A model generated the notes under the pieces. That model made no database searches, had not been told where the DNA came from, and saw only the letters and a list, made by a program, of their open reading frames with translations. Made by a program: the position numbers and the translations under genes. This document shows positions 1-14,100 of a stretch of DNA of 64,000 nt, in pieces. How positions within the stretch are numbered: the first letter of the stretch is position 1; each line of letters begins with the position of its first letter. Source of the stretch: Crotalaria pallida (Eukaryota > Streptophyta > Magnoliopsida > Fabales > Fabaceae); the NCBI GenBank assembly GCA_037953625.1, contig CM075656.1, positions 80,309,001-80,373,000 of the forward strand, given 5' to 3'.

Positions 1-2280
1 TTTTATATTTTTGAGACACAAAATAATGTACATCTATAATTGTTTTTCTTATTAAAAAAAACTTTTACAATTGGCCTTAGGAGCATGACGCTTAAATATA
101 TAAAAGTTCTTGTACATCAATATAATTACTATGTTTATATTTGCCTTCTTTGAAATGAAACTATATATAGAACATATCTTAAAAAAAGTCGTATATTGTT
201 TATAATTTCAGTTCAAGATCAGTCATATCTTAACAAAAATTCTTCAAAATAACAATTCAAATTGGAAAAAAAAAAAGAAAAAAAGAGAATTAGTTGCCAA
301 ACTCCACATTTTAGTCTACAATCCCCATTTTTTCTTGCGGTTCATTTGGAAATTTTTCCGACACCCTTGAGTGAAAAAATGCATTTCAACTTTAAAAATA
401 CATTTTTTAATAAGAGGGTAATCGAAAAATATTTCAACCTAACCCATCGAAAAATGGGAACTAGGGTCTAAAATATGAGACTGGGACTAGTTTAAGCCAA
501 AATATGGTGCCACCTCTAGCCCATGGGCCTGATTTTTATCTCATCTTTAGGTCTAGACAATAAAAGTGTGCGTGGCCAACTTAAAACTCACCCACTAAAC
601 GATGAATGTTACACTCATTTGTTTTTCCTCTCACCTCTTTTATTGTTGAACTACGGATACTTCCATGTGGAGTAAAATAAGCAATATATATATTCCTCCC
701 AACTCCTCCTTACATTTGTGAATCATAACTATTTTTCATTCAATAAAGCATATATGAACATGGCAATTTCATTTACTGTCAAAGCTATAAGATTATTATT
801 TTTTTTTAAAGTTATAAGAATATTTTTAAAATTGAACTAGTCATTGAAATAATGTTTACAATTCATTTTGGTCATATCGCTTATACTGTATACAGTATAT
901 AACAGTGAAAGTGTGAAACAAGAAATTACATACTAATTAAAATGTACCCTTAGTAATCCACTAATTAAATTTGCCTATTAAAAAAAGATTTTCTTAAACT
1001 CAGCTTTTGAGAAAGAATAAGAATCTAAAAAAAGTCAGTTTCATATGTAAGCATTGTTTTGAAATAAACAATTTATTTTTTATTTATTGTTATTATAAAA
1101 GATAATCACCTTTGTATTCTTTTCCCAAATCCTTAAGACTGAGATTAAAAAAAATAAAATTGCTTATTGCTACGAATTTTTTTCCGTCAAATTCTTGACG
1201 AATGAAGCTGATTGGTGGATTTTTTAATTGAACTAAATTCTCCACTTTCACCACATGATGAATTCCACCGTTCTCATGTTTCGTTGCCTAACGAATTTCG
1301 TCGCATAATTACTTCGTATTATATAGCACTTTTTTTTTAAAAAAAAAAATACTATTGCTATAATAAACTCAGCTTAGGCATCAGTCAAACTAGCATTCAT
1401 GAGCATAACTGTCTAACCATTATGACCAGACTGGAAGGTGGTTTGACCCATGATCAAACTGGTCCGACCGATTGACCTAGTCCGGTTTTATGACGTTGAA
1501 ATGGCAGCTGAAAAATAGATAATCTGATAAAATAATCAAGTAACAAAGGACAAGTTTTTCTTGTTACCCGTTTTACTAAAAACGAAATAAATTAAGTACA
1601 ATGATGGTTTGAACAGGGTTTCTGCTTGGTTTGAGAGGAAATATAAATAATAAAAATACTTTTGTCATACTTGTGTAGTCATTCATTCAGCCATAAATAT
1701 ATATTATAGGTTATAACACAGTAACATGATTTATCCATATTAAAGTTTGGTCGAACAAAAATTAGTTTCATAAGCAGTTCAGATAGACCAAACATGTAAG
1801 AATACCCTATGGCCTCAAAAAAAACAGTTTAGACGTAGCTCTAGTCTTATACATGCCTTAGGCCAAAATCTGAGGGCAGATGAAATAAATGAAGACATCG
1901 TTACTTATCTACATGAGAAATAAGATATGATATACTACTACTAATACATTATATTCTAGTTTGCACCAAAATTACAATTTAATGATACTGGAAAACGTCA
2001 CTCTCCTAGTTAATTTATCTGCAAAGTTCCGTTTGAAGACAGATCAAAATTTTACATGTAAACCGGGGTTGCACATTGCTATAAACAGTGTTTAAGAGTG
2101 TTTTCAAGGGATGGCTCTAGTAGGAAGTTGACTCTAGCTTAATAATGTCTCTACAACCTTTGAACTAGATATATGATTCAAGAAATTGACAATAAACTAC
2201 ATCCAAACCTTTCATCATCTTTCTACAACATTACCACTGCATTATAATACTTGGCAATGAGTGTTTCACAAGGAGGCATT
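1..2280. other. Intergenic, no gene recognised
   Basis: AT-rich DNA with short poly-A and poly-T runs. No open frame here resembles a known protein. The last 150-200 bases are likely the 3' untranslated region of the minus-strand HEMERA gene, whose stop codon lies at 2281-2283. Nothing else can be supported. Confidence 0.6.
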
Positions 2281-5200
2281 TCATTCTTCTTCAAAGTCCA
2301 TAAGGAAATCAGTCAAGTTTTCAGAATCATCTACAGCCTCGTCCAGAGACATAGGACCATCCTTCTTTGGTTTTGGCTGCATGTCCAAAGTGTGAAAGGG
2401 ATGTTTAGTCTATTGAGCATTGTTAAAGGTATTCTAAACAGAGAAAACAGATGATACCAGCATGGACATAACTAGAAGGTTTTATTAATGAGAATACCTT
2501 TGACTTGCGAAGCTCAGGAGTACTTTTCAAGACACTCCAATTACGAGTAATCTTCTCTTCCTCGTCTTCTTCCTCTTCCTCTTCCTCTCCCTCTTCTTCA
2601 TCAATATCACTATCCTCTTCATCCTATATAATATAATAAAGTGAGGAAATGTTACTTGTAACCAACCGTTTGGTAACTAGACAACCACATGAGAAGGGTG
2701 CCGTTTACAGAAATAAATGAAATGATATAAAGATGGCGAAGTTGAATCTTACTTCGTTTTCACCAATGTCGACGGCTTTGGCCATAGCTTCATCTATATC
2801 TGTAACCTGTCATATTGAAAAGGAAAGGTATCAAGCTATTATGACAGTTGATAGGCAGGTATTTAAAGCAAGGAGGATGATGCAAAACAGAAAGGAGAGG
2901 TTAATGGTGTGCAGCTTTACAGGGACACTTGGTAAAGTATGAAGTTTAGGTAAAAAGAAAACAAAGTATTCTGCTGCCAATGAGTTCCAAAATCCATGCT
3001 ACAACTTTTTGATAAGGTCAAACAAGCTCATACATGGATCTGGCCACAAACAAGATATTAAGGATCATATGAAAAAATACTTTGTAATCATCAACAACGA
3101 CACACTTATCTTATTTTGATTTCTACTTTTTTAGAATACTGCTATTGATGGGGAAAGAAAACCTAATGAAAGTCAATCAACATGGAAAAGCACATTTCAT
3201 TTTAGTTTTTTACTGTTCCATTGTCAACAATGATCATCCTTTACCAGTAGAAATGCCTTTAGGTTCTCTATAAAATGGTAATTTCCAGGCCATTAAGCAC
3301 AATTAGTATGCTGGATGAGGAAAAGGATAAGTAAATGAAACTCATTGGTGATTCCCAAAAATTTATTATTGATAGAAGAAAATTTTTGTGCGAAGCTTCA
3401 CTTATTTGACAACTAAATGCAGATCAAAACAGTCGACTACAGCTGCAATGCTTTCGGTCTTATGGAACCTCTAACCTCTTCCAGTCTATCCCCTAAAAAA
3501 TATAGTTGCAACTAGAGTCCAGCTGTCACTTTTCTTTTCTTCTAATATTTTTCCGTCATGTTTATTTTCATTTCAAGTTAGATTTTCATCTCACCAATCA
3601 ACGTCAAGAAACTTGTAAATGGGGTTTTGAGATTGCATTTTACAAGATTGGCATTACTTTATGTCCTTGTCCCAATCACCTTTTCTTAGCTTCAAATGAA
3701 GCTGAGAAGGTAGCATTGTAAAAGTAGGGAAAGGAAAGGAAACTGGAAGTTTCACCTATGGCAACTGATGGATGATATAAATTAATCTGAATTATTATTC
3801 ATTGAAGTATTATTTTTTATAGAAAGAAATATATTATTACTTAGTTAAATGGCTCATCTATTAAGGCTGTTTGAATATAAGGACTTAGAAAATTGCCAAA
3901 TTACTAGAACAAATGTGACTTTTCTAGAAAAACTTTGAAGCTTTCCAAATTGACACCCTTATATCTAATATATCAACAGAACTTCTCCAAAAAGGTTAGA
4001 ACCTGGTAACTTAAGACTGGAGACCTGAACCATGCAATTAATGTATTTCACTTTCCAACACCCAACTTAAGGCAGCAGAACATATAAAACTCACCAGTAA
4101 AAGCTCTTCATTATATATATATATATTCATCTATCTGCAAAATAAGCCATTCAATCTGTGTCTTACACTAAGTATTTATAAAGTTCATACTTATTAGATC
4201 ATTACCTCAACTTGTTCATTCTTCTCTTTCGCCAGAATCTTGTTTAGTTCCTCCCTTGAAATGATTTTTCCATGCTGATCAAATAAAGGAAGAAAAACAG
4301 TTCAGTAAGTTTGACATTAATAAATAATCGCAGTAGTCATTAAAATTTTGATATTCCCATTATATGACTGAAAATTGAAAATTTTCACCAATCAGGAAAA
4401 CAGGAAAAAAGATAAAACAAACAATATCACATATTCGAGGAAAGATTTAGCCAATGTTAACTAAAGCAAAGATAGAGTAAAACAACAAAATTATAAAAGC
4501 ATGTCTTGTACTCTAGGGATTATACTATACAAGCATCAAGCACCAGCTATCTAGAAAGGATTAGATTATACATAAAATAAACAGTTGCTACTCCACCTTA
4601 TATAAACCAACAAGGTGAATTGTCTTTCACCCTTTATTGTGCATAGAAGCCTTTCACCTCAAGTTAGATAGGAAAAAACTAAGATATCTTTTAGAAGTTA
4701 ATGTGGACAAAAATAACTGTCACAGAAATAATGAAGCTTATAATTTGGAAACCAAATAGCTCCAAGATATAGAACAGTATTCATGTACATCATATGTAAT
4801 CCCAAAAACCACTACCACCCCATCCTATAGATATGGTCCAACCTCATCCAAAAAGGTTAACTTTTACAGTTTACTCATTCAGAAATCAAAATTTTCAGGA
4901 AAGAAAGAAGGAAATGACAGAAAACGAAATGAGCTAAGAACAAATAACCTCCTTCAGATAATCCAACATATTTGGTGTTGGTTCATGAAATTCTGGCCCC
5001 CTGTAGTCAATCACTTCATTTGGATCTTGAATATAGTTCACAGTTGGGTAAACTGGATCACCACCCCATACTGCAAGAAAGAAGAGAATCTTTTCAACTA
5101 CCATCTGGGATTAAATATATCTAGTCACCAGAGTGAGCTAAGTATTTCAAAACTAGATGTTATTTTATAAAGAATGAGGAAATAATGGATGTCAGAGGTT

Positions 5201-8200
5201 TCCAGGACAAAACAAAATGATAGGAAGCTCAAGACCTCTACTAGTTAATTTTTACGAAATTGATTTAGAAATAAAAAAGAACAAGGAAAACAGACATGTG
5301 AAAAAAACAGATGATCAGCATGAGGATATAATAAAAAGTCGAGGAATTATTACCCTTACTGACATATTTTTTTCAATTATTTTTCCTTTCCTTTTCTAAT
5401 TTATTAATGAGAAAACAGGGTCCAAATAAGAGCACAATAATACTTAAAACAGAGCAACATAGTTTCTCAGGGAAAAGTTAATCAAATAATGGCATGAAGT
5501 AGTGTTGATTCCCAGCTACCCTATGGGTTAGTGATTCATACCTAGTGGATTTTCATGTGTCTAGGGATGTCTTAGAGATACAAAATACCTTTTTGTGCCC
5601 TCATCCGACAACTTAAACTTTTAAGTCAAGTGGTTCTTTGACAAACAATGTTAAATAAAGTATAATAATCTTAAAAACATGAAGCATAAGATAAATAGAA
5701 GATGATAAAAATGACAAAAAAAAAAACTAAAAGATATAGAAAACATTTAAATTTTAAAGTCAATACTTTGCTTTATCAGATCCTCCCTCATTCGCATTGC
5801 TAAAGGATCCCTACGGATACGATTATCAGTCCCTATCATAATGCGATACTCTCGGTCTGTTTGATGGCTAAACATTTCAATGAGTTGAGCGTTTTCATCT
5901 TCACCGGTCTCTTCAAAATGCTTCTGAATCGCTTCACGTGATGTGTCCCTCTTCCATGCTTTTACCCATTCTGAATAGTATGCAATTGGACCAATTCTTT
6001 CCCGTCTCTCTTCTTCAGCCTGAAGCCTAGAAAGTCGGAAGATATTTTCACAGGTTCAATTACAGATGGCAAAATATGATGGGAAGCTTTTATAATCAAT
6101 GTTTTCCAAGATTACAAAGCAAACATTACAAAATATAAGCAAGTGGTATTGGATTTTAAAATCTATTTTGATATATGAATTAATTATATGACTGAGAGAT
6201 TAAATATAACTCCTTCCACTGATATTTCACACAGGGCTCAAGAACTCTAAGCCCTAACAAAGTAATAGTAGGTAGGTTTTCTCAATATTTTCCTACATCG
6301 TGGATTGTCTTTCTTTCCCTTTTTTTCTTGTTTCTTAAAGAAAATATACCTAAGTGTGTTTTTTTTCTTTTTGTAAAATAAAATAAAATGGTTCATGTCC
6401 CTGACTATTGAGCAGCCTGGAAACTTTGGGACTATGTTATCTTTGACAGCACTCATAAACCCAGAAATTCATTTCAATGAAGAAGAAAAAGTCAAGTTCG
6501 ACTTGTTCAACAAAAGGAGCATATTGACTGATACCAAAATAGAAAAGTCAGTTTATTACAAACTACAATCAAGGAGCTTAAATAAACTTGGAGCAACACA
6601 CAAGTATGGTCTGTGGAGTGAAAATTTTATAGGTTATTCCCCCTGATTGATGATGTGAGTCATGTCAAGTAGTCTTCCTAGAATATAAACAAAATTATGA
6701 TGCATTAGTTTAGTCCTTTCAGAATTTTCCCATTCTTCAAGCAAGCATTCAATCTTGATGCACAACGTAACAGGCCACTTTCATTTCTTGGCTTATCAGA
6801 ACTATGTTGTGAGCATAATAGTAGACAATACCTTTCTTCCTTATAAAGATGGCGTCTTGCTCGGTAAAGAGAAGTTTCTGTTAATGTTGGTTCTTCGCCA
6901 TAGAGCTTTATTTGCCCAGTTTCTGCCATTGCTTTCAGGAAAACCTAAAAAAATGTTAGAGAAGTTCAGATTCAAGACATGCAACTTCAATTTCAACATC
7001 AAAATTTATGACTTGAATATATACGCTGGTTTTAGACCTCTTGTCTGATGAAGATAATTGTGAAGGATCTTTTTTATTTTTTTGGATAGGCAATTGTGAA
7101 GGATCTAACAAGTAATAGTATCTATCATGGGGATTGGGAACATCTGAGCATCTTGCTGCAAGAAAATTATTTTATGGCCAAGTTCCTCTTCAGATGTTAG
7201 TAGAAAGATATAAAAAATCATATGAACTGGCAGTGGCTGCATGGCCCTTTAATCCATTATTTGATTGGGGGGAATTAATTCATAGATATAAATCACAAAA
7301 AAATATGAAAACCTTTTTTCATAGCCATTTTCATACAAACTAACCGTTTCAACGTCCGGTTTCCTCCTTTGCCACCTGGACCATTGTTCTTTTTCTGGCT
7401 TTCTCCAATTCCACCACAGTCCATCATTTGTGAGAGTGCCCTCTAATGGCTTTTTAACTTTTGGATCAACAAATGGATGAGGAAGTCCAAGTTTCTTGTT
7501 GTGTTCGTATTCAGACTCTTCTTCTTCCTTGGGTTCAGACTGGTAAACAACATAGTCAGACGGGACATCTTGGGAATCTTCTGCGGATTCAACAGAAACC
7601 TCAGAGGGCCCATTGTCAGTCGATCCTGCAACTGCCTCAGAGGAAGAAGAAACAGATGCTCTGTAACTCTTCCTCCTACTTCCGGGCTTGCTGCCATAAG
7701 ATGGAGACCCTAATGATTCACCAGTAGGTGCAGGTGCATTTGCAGCCCTGACTCGGCTTGCGGTTCCTTCAGGCCAATACTCTTGGCCAGGAATACTTGC
7801 TCGAGCACCAGAGGCTGGCTCAAGCTGGCCAGAGGTGGAGTCCAGGTAACTGTAGTAGGGTGGACGTTCAACAGATACATGTTCGATATATTCTTCTTCA
7901 TCTTTCTTTTCACACTTGATGCAAGTATGTGAAGGAAACCTCTTCCTTGAATTGCTGAAATTAACTCTAACTTGCAAAATCCCAGCTGGAAATGAACCCA
8001 CCAGGTATGATGATGTCTACAGGGTTTCATGCAATCGTTTACTTTGGATTAGCTCAAAGTTTCATTACATAAATTAAGAGCATAATAAAGTGAGGTACAT
8101 TACATTAAACGAAAATAATATAAAAACATGTTAATACATTTTCCTTATGGCTAAGAGAGTAAGAGTGCGTTTGGGTGAGTAGCTTAATTAAGCGCTTATT

Positions 8201-9143
8201 CAACAAGTTTTTTTGAAATAAGGTACAAAGATCTTATTTTCATAAGTCTCTCTAATAAGCTTATTGAAATGAGATAGAAAGAGCTTATAAGAAGGACATA
8301 AGGACTCTGGTGGCCACAACTTGCTGATTGAATCGAAATTGTCTGATACGTTTAGCTAATAACCTAGATGATTGAATGAAAATTGTCAAGTATGTTTAGC
8401 TAATAAGCTAGCTGATAGGTGTAAAATGAAACAAGTTTCTAACTTAAATGAGTCATAAGCATCCTCGAGTAGCTTATCAAACACGGGAGTATAAGCTGAT
8501 AGCTAATTAAAATACGCTAATTTACGAAACACCAACAAGACAAGTAGCCTACTTTTGGTCAAATAAGCTAAGCTACTTAACTAGCTTATAAGCTACTTAG
8601 TGGTAATTGCGAAATACGCCAAGGTATCCTCTAAGCTATTTTCATAATCCCAAATAACCTCTCTAAGCTCTGCCAAAGACCTCCTAAATACCTTGTGATC
8701 ACAATGGTTTAGCCAACTGAATTATGGGAGACCTTATCCAATTTTTTATTTTACACATTTTTACATAGTTGGATGGATCATTGGACAGGTGTAAGCAATG
8801 GAAAGATGAGAATTAATTTATCACTGTATATGTGTTGGTGGCTTAAGAGATAATCAATCTAGTACATAACAGAGTTCACTCAATTCTAAAGTTTTTCAGA
8901 CAAAACAAAATTGAAATTTTTGAATAAATGGGAAAATGAGGTGAATGTAAAGTGCAATATAGTAATAATAAGAAAAGAGAAGCAACCCAGAAGCTAAAAA
9001 CTTGAACTTTGAGCACCCTTTGAAGAGAAGGAGGGAAAATAGATAAAACCTGGATGAGAGGAAAAAAAAGTGGAGAGGGGTAGAAAAGGAAAGGAAACCT
9101 GGAAGTGGTTGAAGGAGAAGCTGGTGGGAATAGAAGAAGCCAT
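2281..9143 (-). CDS. HMR: HEMERA / pTAC12 / PAP5, plastid RNA polymerase-associated protein
   Basis: Nine coding exons on the minus strand: 9143-9099, 8016-7345, 6944-6832, 6026-5767, 5070-4949, 4274-4206, 2806-2753, 2623-2498 and 2376-2281. All introns are GT-AG, phases are kept, and the sum is 1557 nt, giving 518 aa against about 527 in Arabidopsis. Diagnostic strings include YIEHVSVERPPYYSY, the block ending WWNWRKPEKEQWSRWQRR, KLYGEEPTLTETSLYRARRH, EWVKAWKRDTSREA and SLDEAVDD. The N-terminus is Ser/Thr-rich and looks like a transit peptide. Residues 446-487 hold a long Glu/Asp run. The C-terminus ends in an acidic DFLMDFEE stretch; in Arabidopsis this region acts in transcriptional activation. 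Known role: essential subunit of the plastid-encoded RNA polymerase complex, and also nuclear in phytochrome signalling. I chose the ATG at 9143 because it gives MASS plus a transit-like sequence; an in-frame ATG at 9248 would add 35 residues. Confidence 0.96.
8160..8630. repeat. Probable MITE in HEMERA intron 1
   Basis: Intron 1 of HEMERA (8017-9098) carries a stretch dense in AAGCTTAT-like and TAGCTTA-like words. It begins near GCGTTTGGGTGAGTAGCTT and ends near AATACGCC, and the outer words are loosely complementary. This resembles hAT-type legume MITEs, but I could not define clean terminal repeats or a target duplication. Confidence 0.35.
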
Positions 9144-9307
9144 GAGGTTATGACGGTGTAGACACTCGCCTGAATGAATTGAAGGGAGTTCCGTCCGTGA
9201 GTGTAGCTCACTCTCCCTGCACTGTAATCTTGCGTCTCCACCTGCCACAATGCCACTCCCTTATCATTTTTCTCTTTTTCTTTTCATTTTGTAATTTTAA
9301 CACTGTT

Positions 9308-9330
9308 AATAATAATAATAATAATAATAT
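9308..9330. repeat. (AAT)n microsatellite
   Basis: About seven uninterrupted AAT units, just upstream of a SINE and about 170 bases beyond the HEMERA start codon. Confidence 0.85.
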
Positions 9331-9369
9331 TAGTAGTAATTCATTGCTTATAAAATGCTTTTTTTTTTT

Positions 9370-9469
9370 GTCCGCGTAAGACAGCTCAGTTGGTGGCTGC
9401 AGGGACACTTAGGATTTACCCCTCCCCCAGGTCATGGGTTCTAGTCCCAGACCTCCTATGTAAACAAAA
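9370..9469 (+). mobile_element. tRNA-derived SINE, short
   Basis: It contains an A-box-like AGCTCAGTTGGTGGC and a B-box-like GGGTTCTAGTCCC in tRNA spacing, followed by a poly-A tail. It is flanked by AAAATGCTTTTTT on both sides (9352 onward and 9470-9483), which reads as a target-site duplication. A second copy with a truncated 5' end lies at 58086-58150. Confidence 0.75.
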
Positions 9470-9483
9470 AAAATGCTTTTTTT

Positions 9484-10877
9484 AATGGAAAAATGCTTTT
9501 TATTTTACTATATATATGTATATGTCATTCCCATTGTCTCATTATTTTGGTAAGAAAAACATGAAAAAGTTTGTCCAAAAAATAAAATATTGTAAAAATA
9601 TATATTATATTTATGATTGTGTAACTAAGAAAAGATACAAAAAGTTACTAGAAAAAAATAACATTTGATTGCATAATAAATAAAATTTTGTTGGTGTTGG
9701 GATAAATAAGATAAATAGGATGGAATAGGATGTGAGGGCTAAATCAAAGTTTAAATTACCAATAACGTACACTCATTCGGCAAGTAGTAGGTTGCTTAGG
9801 CAAAATATAAAGAGTTTAATTTCTTCGATGTACGAAAATAATATTATTGATGGATAAAAAAAAAGAAAATAATATTATTGATAAAAATATAGTCCACTGT
9901 AATAACTTTTATATGTTTTTGTTTTTGTTTACAACTTTTATATGTTCATTTGAGACAACTCTCAATTTTTATATGCTTATTTCAATCAACACACAATCAT
10001 TTTCCATTCCAAAGTTAAGCATACATTAAAAAAACCTTGTTATATTCACAAGTTCTAACTTAAAATCCACTACGTTATGAGAATGAGAACGAAAATTTTA
10101 AAAATAACAAATCTTGTTACCGGGATTTGATTTAAAATTTAGGACCTTGTTAACTATTGTTGTAAGAGCAGATTTTAATTAAGGAATCATTAAAAAAATA
10201 TTTTTCAAGTTCTTATATATAGATTACATTTTATAAGAATCGTTTTTTCTTATAAGTAAGTCATTTTATATTTTATTTTAAGATGTATTTACTTGTTTCC
10301 CTAAATTATTGTTTGTGTATTTTGGTTGACTATAACCTATAAATAAGAGAAAAAAATATATTTTTTTAGAACATGCAAAATTGCATATGAGTACATAACA
10401 TTAATAAATTTATAAAATACAACATTTTCAAATGACAATTTATCTGATTTGATCATTTAAAAAGTACCCGATTAACATTTTCGTAAAATATAATTCAATA
10501 GCTTGCAATTGCATGTTTTTTTTTTTCATGCTTGATGTATAAATTAAACTTATGATTATAAACTCTACCTCTTGTACTACTTTTTTTTCCCCATTTTCGG
10601 TGGGTATGGATTCGATGTTTAAGATAGGAAAATCAAATCACTTTAGTTGATTTGTAATTTTGTATCATTGAATTATAAATAAATGGCTTAAATTTTGATA
10701 TCCATGTAGTAAACCAAAACACAAATCAAAACATAGATGATTCTATTTTTCATCTAATGATGCACGTCACCAAGTCATGATGAATTAAGGTTACCGTATA
10801 AATTCCCATTTTCGGTGGCCCAAAGCCAAACAAACTCAAGATGACAAATCAAAAGTCTGCATGCAAATGTACCAAAA

Positions 10878-10908
<31 letters not shown>

Positions 10909-11125
10909 AATAAAAAAAAATAAAAATCTGCATGCATAATTTGTACCCAAAAATAAAAATAAAAATTAAAGAGAAAAAATAAGGGAAATGTGAACCGTTT
11001 TTGTCGCTCCTTCTGTTACTAGGCTTTGTTTGTAGCTTCTCATCACATATGATGTCACTCTTTCAAATATCTTAGTTTCTCAATCTCAAAAACAACAACG
11101 ACAACCTTTGCATTTTAATAATAAA
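9484..11125. other. Intergenic, AT-rich, promoter side of NPH3 gene
   Basis: No recognisable gene. It contains simple repeats, including TA and AAT runs at about 10878-10912. The last 100 bases, with AACAACAACGACAACC, look like the 5' leader of the NPH3-family gene starting at 11126. Confidence 0.55.
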
Positions 11126-14100
11126 ATGGCATTCATGACTCTTGGATCAAAGCCTGAAGCATTTCGTCGTGAAGGCCAAACCTGGTTAGTCACCATTCAT
11201 CTCTCTCTCTATATATATATATATGTGTGTGTGTATATATGTGTGTGTTTGTATGTGTATATATATTAGAACATATTATGATCCCTCTGCCATTGCCCTT
11301 GTTTTTATTTGTTGATGTTTCCATGTTAAAATGGAAATTTATATGTATTCATTTTCTTTTTGGGGTATTTGAGTCATTTTCAATTTGGGATCACAATGAT
11401 GTGATTGCCCCTCCATAAATAACAAGCCATAGATGTTCCAAATAGTAATCAATTCTCTGAATCATGGAGGCAGTAGCACAAGCGTAATTACTAGGAATGC
11501 TTGTGGTGCATGGTTCATTTCACTTTTTAAGTAGAAAGACTATCTTTAAGTTGAACCTAAGGAATCTGATATGGTGTACGAAAGGTTAATAAACGAACTT
11601 AATAACTATGAGTATGAATGTACAACTTCGAAAAAAAAAAAGGCGGCTCAGTGTACGAGGCTCTCACCTAATGGGGTTTGGGGAGTGTAGAGAAGAAATT
11701 GAAAATGGTGCATGATATGATTTGGGGTTTTGGGTGGAGAGGAAAGATAAAATTGGATATTTGGATTTTGAAATGAAGTTGAGGATAATATCAATTGTCG
11801 GTTGCCTATTTTCAGCTCAGCACTTTCTAAAATGGCATTGGTTTAATTATGAGGGTACTCTTTAGTATGTTCAATGTGGCTCAAGTGGAGTGTGGTAGTT
11901 GTTTCATACTAAGTGTGCAAATGTAGGATCAGATGTTGATAGCCTGTTCTTAAGTCATAATAAAATCAGCTCAAAGTGAAAAATCTCTTAAGCCAAGGGT
12001 TCATCATAATCAAGGGAATTCATAAGTCCTATTCTCTAGTATGTTATATGGTTCTTCTGTTACTGGTTTAACTAACTAATTCTGTAGTTGTAAAATAAAG
12101 AACAAGGATTAAACAAATTACTATCTTTGAAGATATGCAGTATAAGCGAACAAATTACCTGTTCTTGCCTCTCTGGCCCTATCTTTTTTTAAAAGAGAAA
12201 TTTGCTGCTATGAAGCTGAACCACAATTCTTTGATATGATAATTTTGTATTTACTTTCAGGGTTTGTACAACAGGACTTCCAAGTGATCTTACCATTGAA
12301 ATAGGCGAAATTTCTTTTTTCCTTCACAAGGTGCTGGTTTTAATTTAATTTTTTTGCCAATGATTGCATGCATTCAGTTTTTGAATTTTATTTTATCTGC
12401 ACTCTTCACCTTCTATGTCTTTGTTGGTCTCTATTAATACAGCTAAGTATTCAAGTTGGTACTTAGTTTCCTTATACATGTGAGATTTTGATGCAGTTTC
12501 CAATGCTTTCTAGAAGTGGACTACTGAAGAAACTTATTGCAGAGTCCTCAAACGAGGATGGATCAAATTGTGTCGTGCAGCTTCATGATATTCCGGGTGG
12601 AGCTAAAACATTCAAGCTTATAAGCAGATTTTGCTATGGCGTAAAAATAGAAGTCACAGCACTAGATGTAGTCGGTCTCAGATGTGCAGCAGAGTACCTC
12701 CAAATGACTGAAAACTATGGGGATGGGAATCTTATTGCACAAACAGAAGCCTTTCTCAATGAAGTTTTCAGTAATTGGTCAGACTCCATAAAAGCCCTTG
12801 AAACATGTGAGCAAGTCCAAACCTTTGCAGAAGACCTACATATAGTTTCAAGATGCATTGATTCCTTGGCTATGAAGGTTTGTTCGGATCCAAATTTATT
12901 CAATTGGCCTGTGGCTGGACAAAATCACACGCATGACCAAGTAGACCATGTATCTTGGAATGGAATTTCTTCTGAGAATAAACCACCATTTCAAGGTGAT
13001 GATTGGTGGTATTATGATGTGTCTTTGTTAAGCCTGCCACTGTATAAGCGACTGATTTTATCCATCGAATCAAAAGGTATGAAATCTGAGAGTGTTGCTG
13101 CATCTCTGATATTTTATCTTCGACGGTTTCTTCCCTTGATGAATAGGCAATCAAGCTTCAATGATAGACAACATGCAACCATTCCTACAACTTCTGAAGC
13201 AGATCAAAGGGCTCTACTAGAAGAAATTGTGGAATTGATTCCTAATAAGAGGGGGGTCACATCCTCGAAACACCTGCTTAGGTTGCTTCGCACCGCCATG
13301 ATATTACATGCAAGTCCATCATGCAGAGAAAATTTGGAGAAAAGGGTAGGATCTCAACTAGACCAGGCTTCGCTTGTGGATCTTCTCATTCCGAATATGG
13401 GATACTCAATTGAGACCCTCTATGATATAGACTGCATTCAGAGGATTCTTGACCATTTTATGTCTATATACCAGCCTGCATCTGTATCAACTTCTCCATG
13501 CATAATTGAAGAGGGTGCATTGATATTTGGGGCCAATACATTAACACCTATGACAATGGTGGCAAATTTGGTAGATGGATATCTTGCCGAGGTGTCTTCA
13601 GATACTAATTTGAGCCTGACTAAGTTTCAAGCACTTGCGGTTGCAATTCCAGATTACGCTAGGCCACTTGATGATGATATATATCATGCAATAGATGTTT
13701 ACCTTAAGGTTAGATCATTTTTTGGTAGCCTAACTTGCCCAAGAAACATGTTTCTGTAGATCCTTGTGTACTTGCGCTCCCAGTTTACAACATGATTTGG
13801 CGAATAGCTAAAAAAAAAAAAAATCTAAAAAGTGACCGAAATTGTTGAAAAACAATAGCAAAATTTCTTATAAAAAAAAGGCTAAATTTGTGTAGATTTC
13901 AATGCTGCTGAGTTAGAACCGGTGTTATTTGAAAGCTGCTATCTTTTCCATAGCTAGACTAAGAAAGAAGATAAAATAAAACCCAGGAAAGAATACCTAA
14001 CTAGTCTATTTGGAGCATGACACACTCACAAATTTAGTATTAAGACTTCACAATCAATCATTATTTTGACTTTTTTTTTTGGTCTTTTTCGCTGTTTCAA

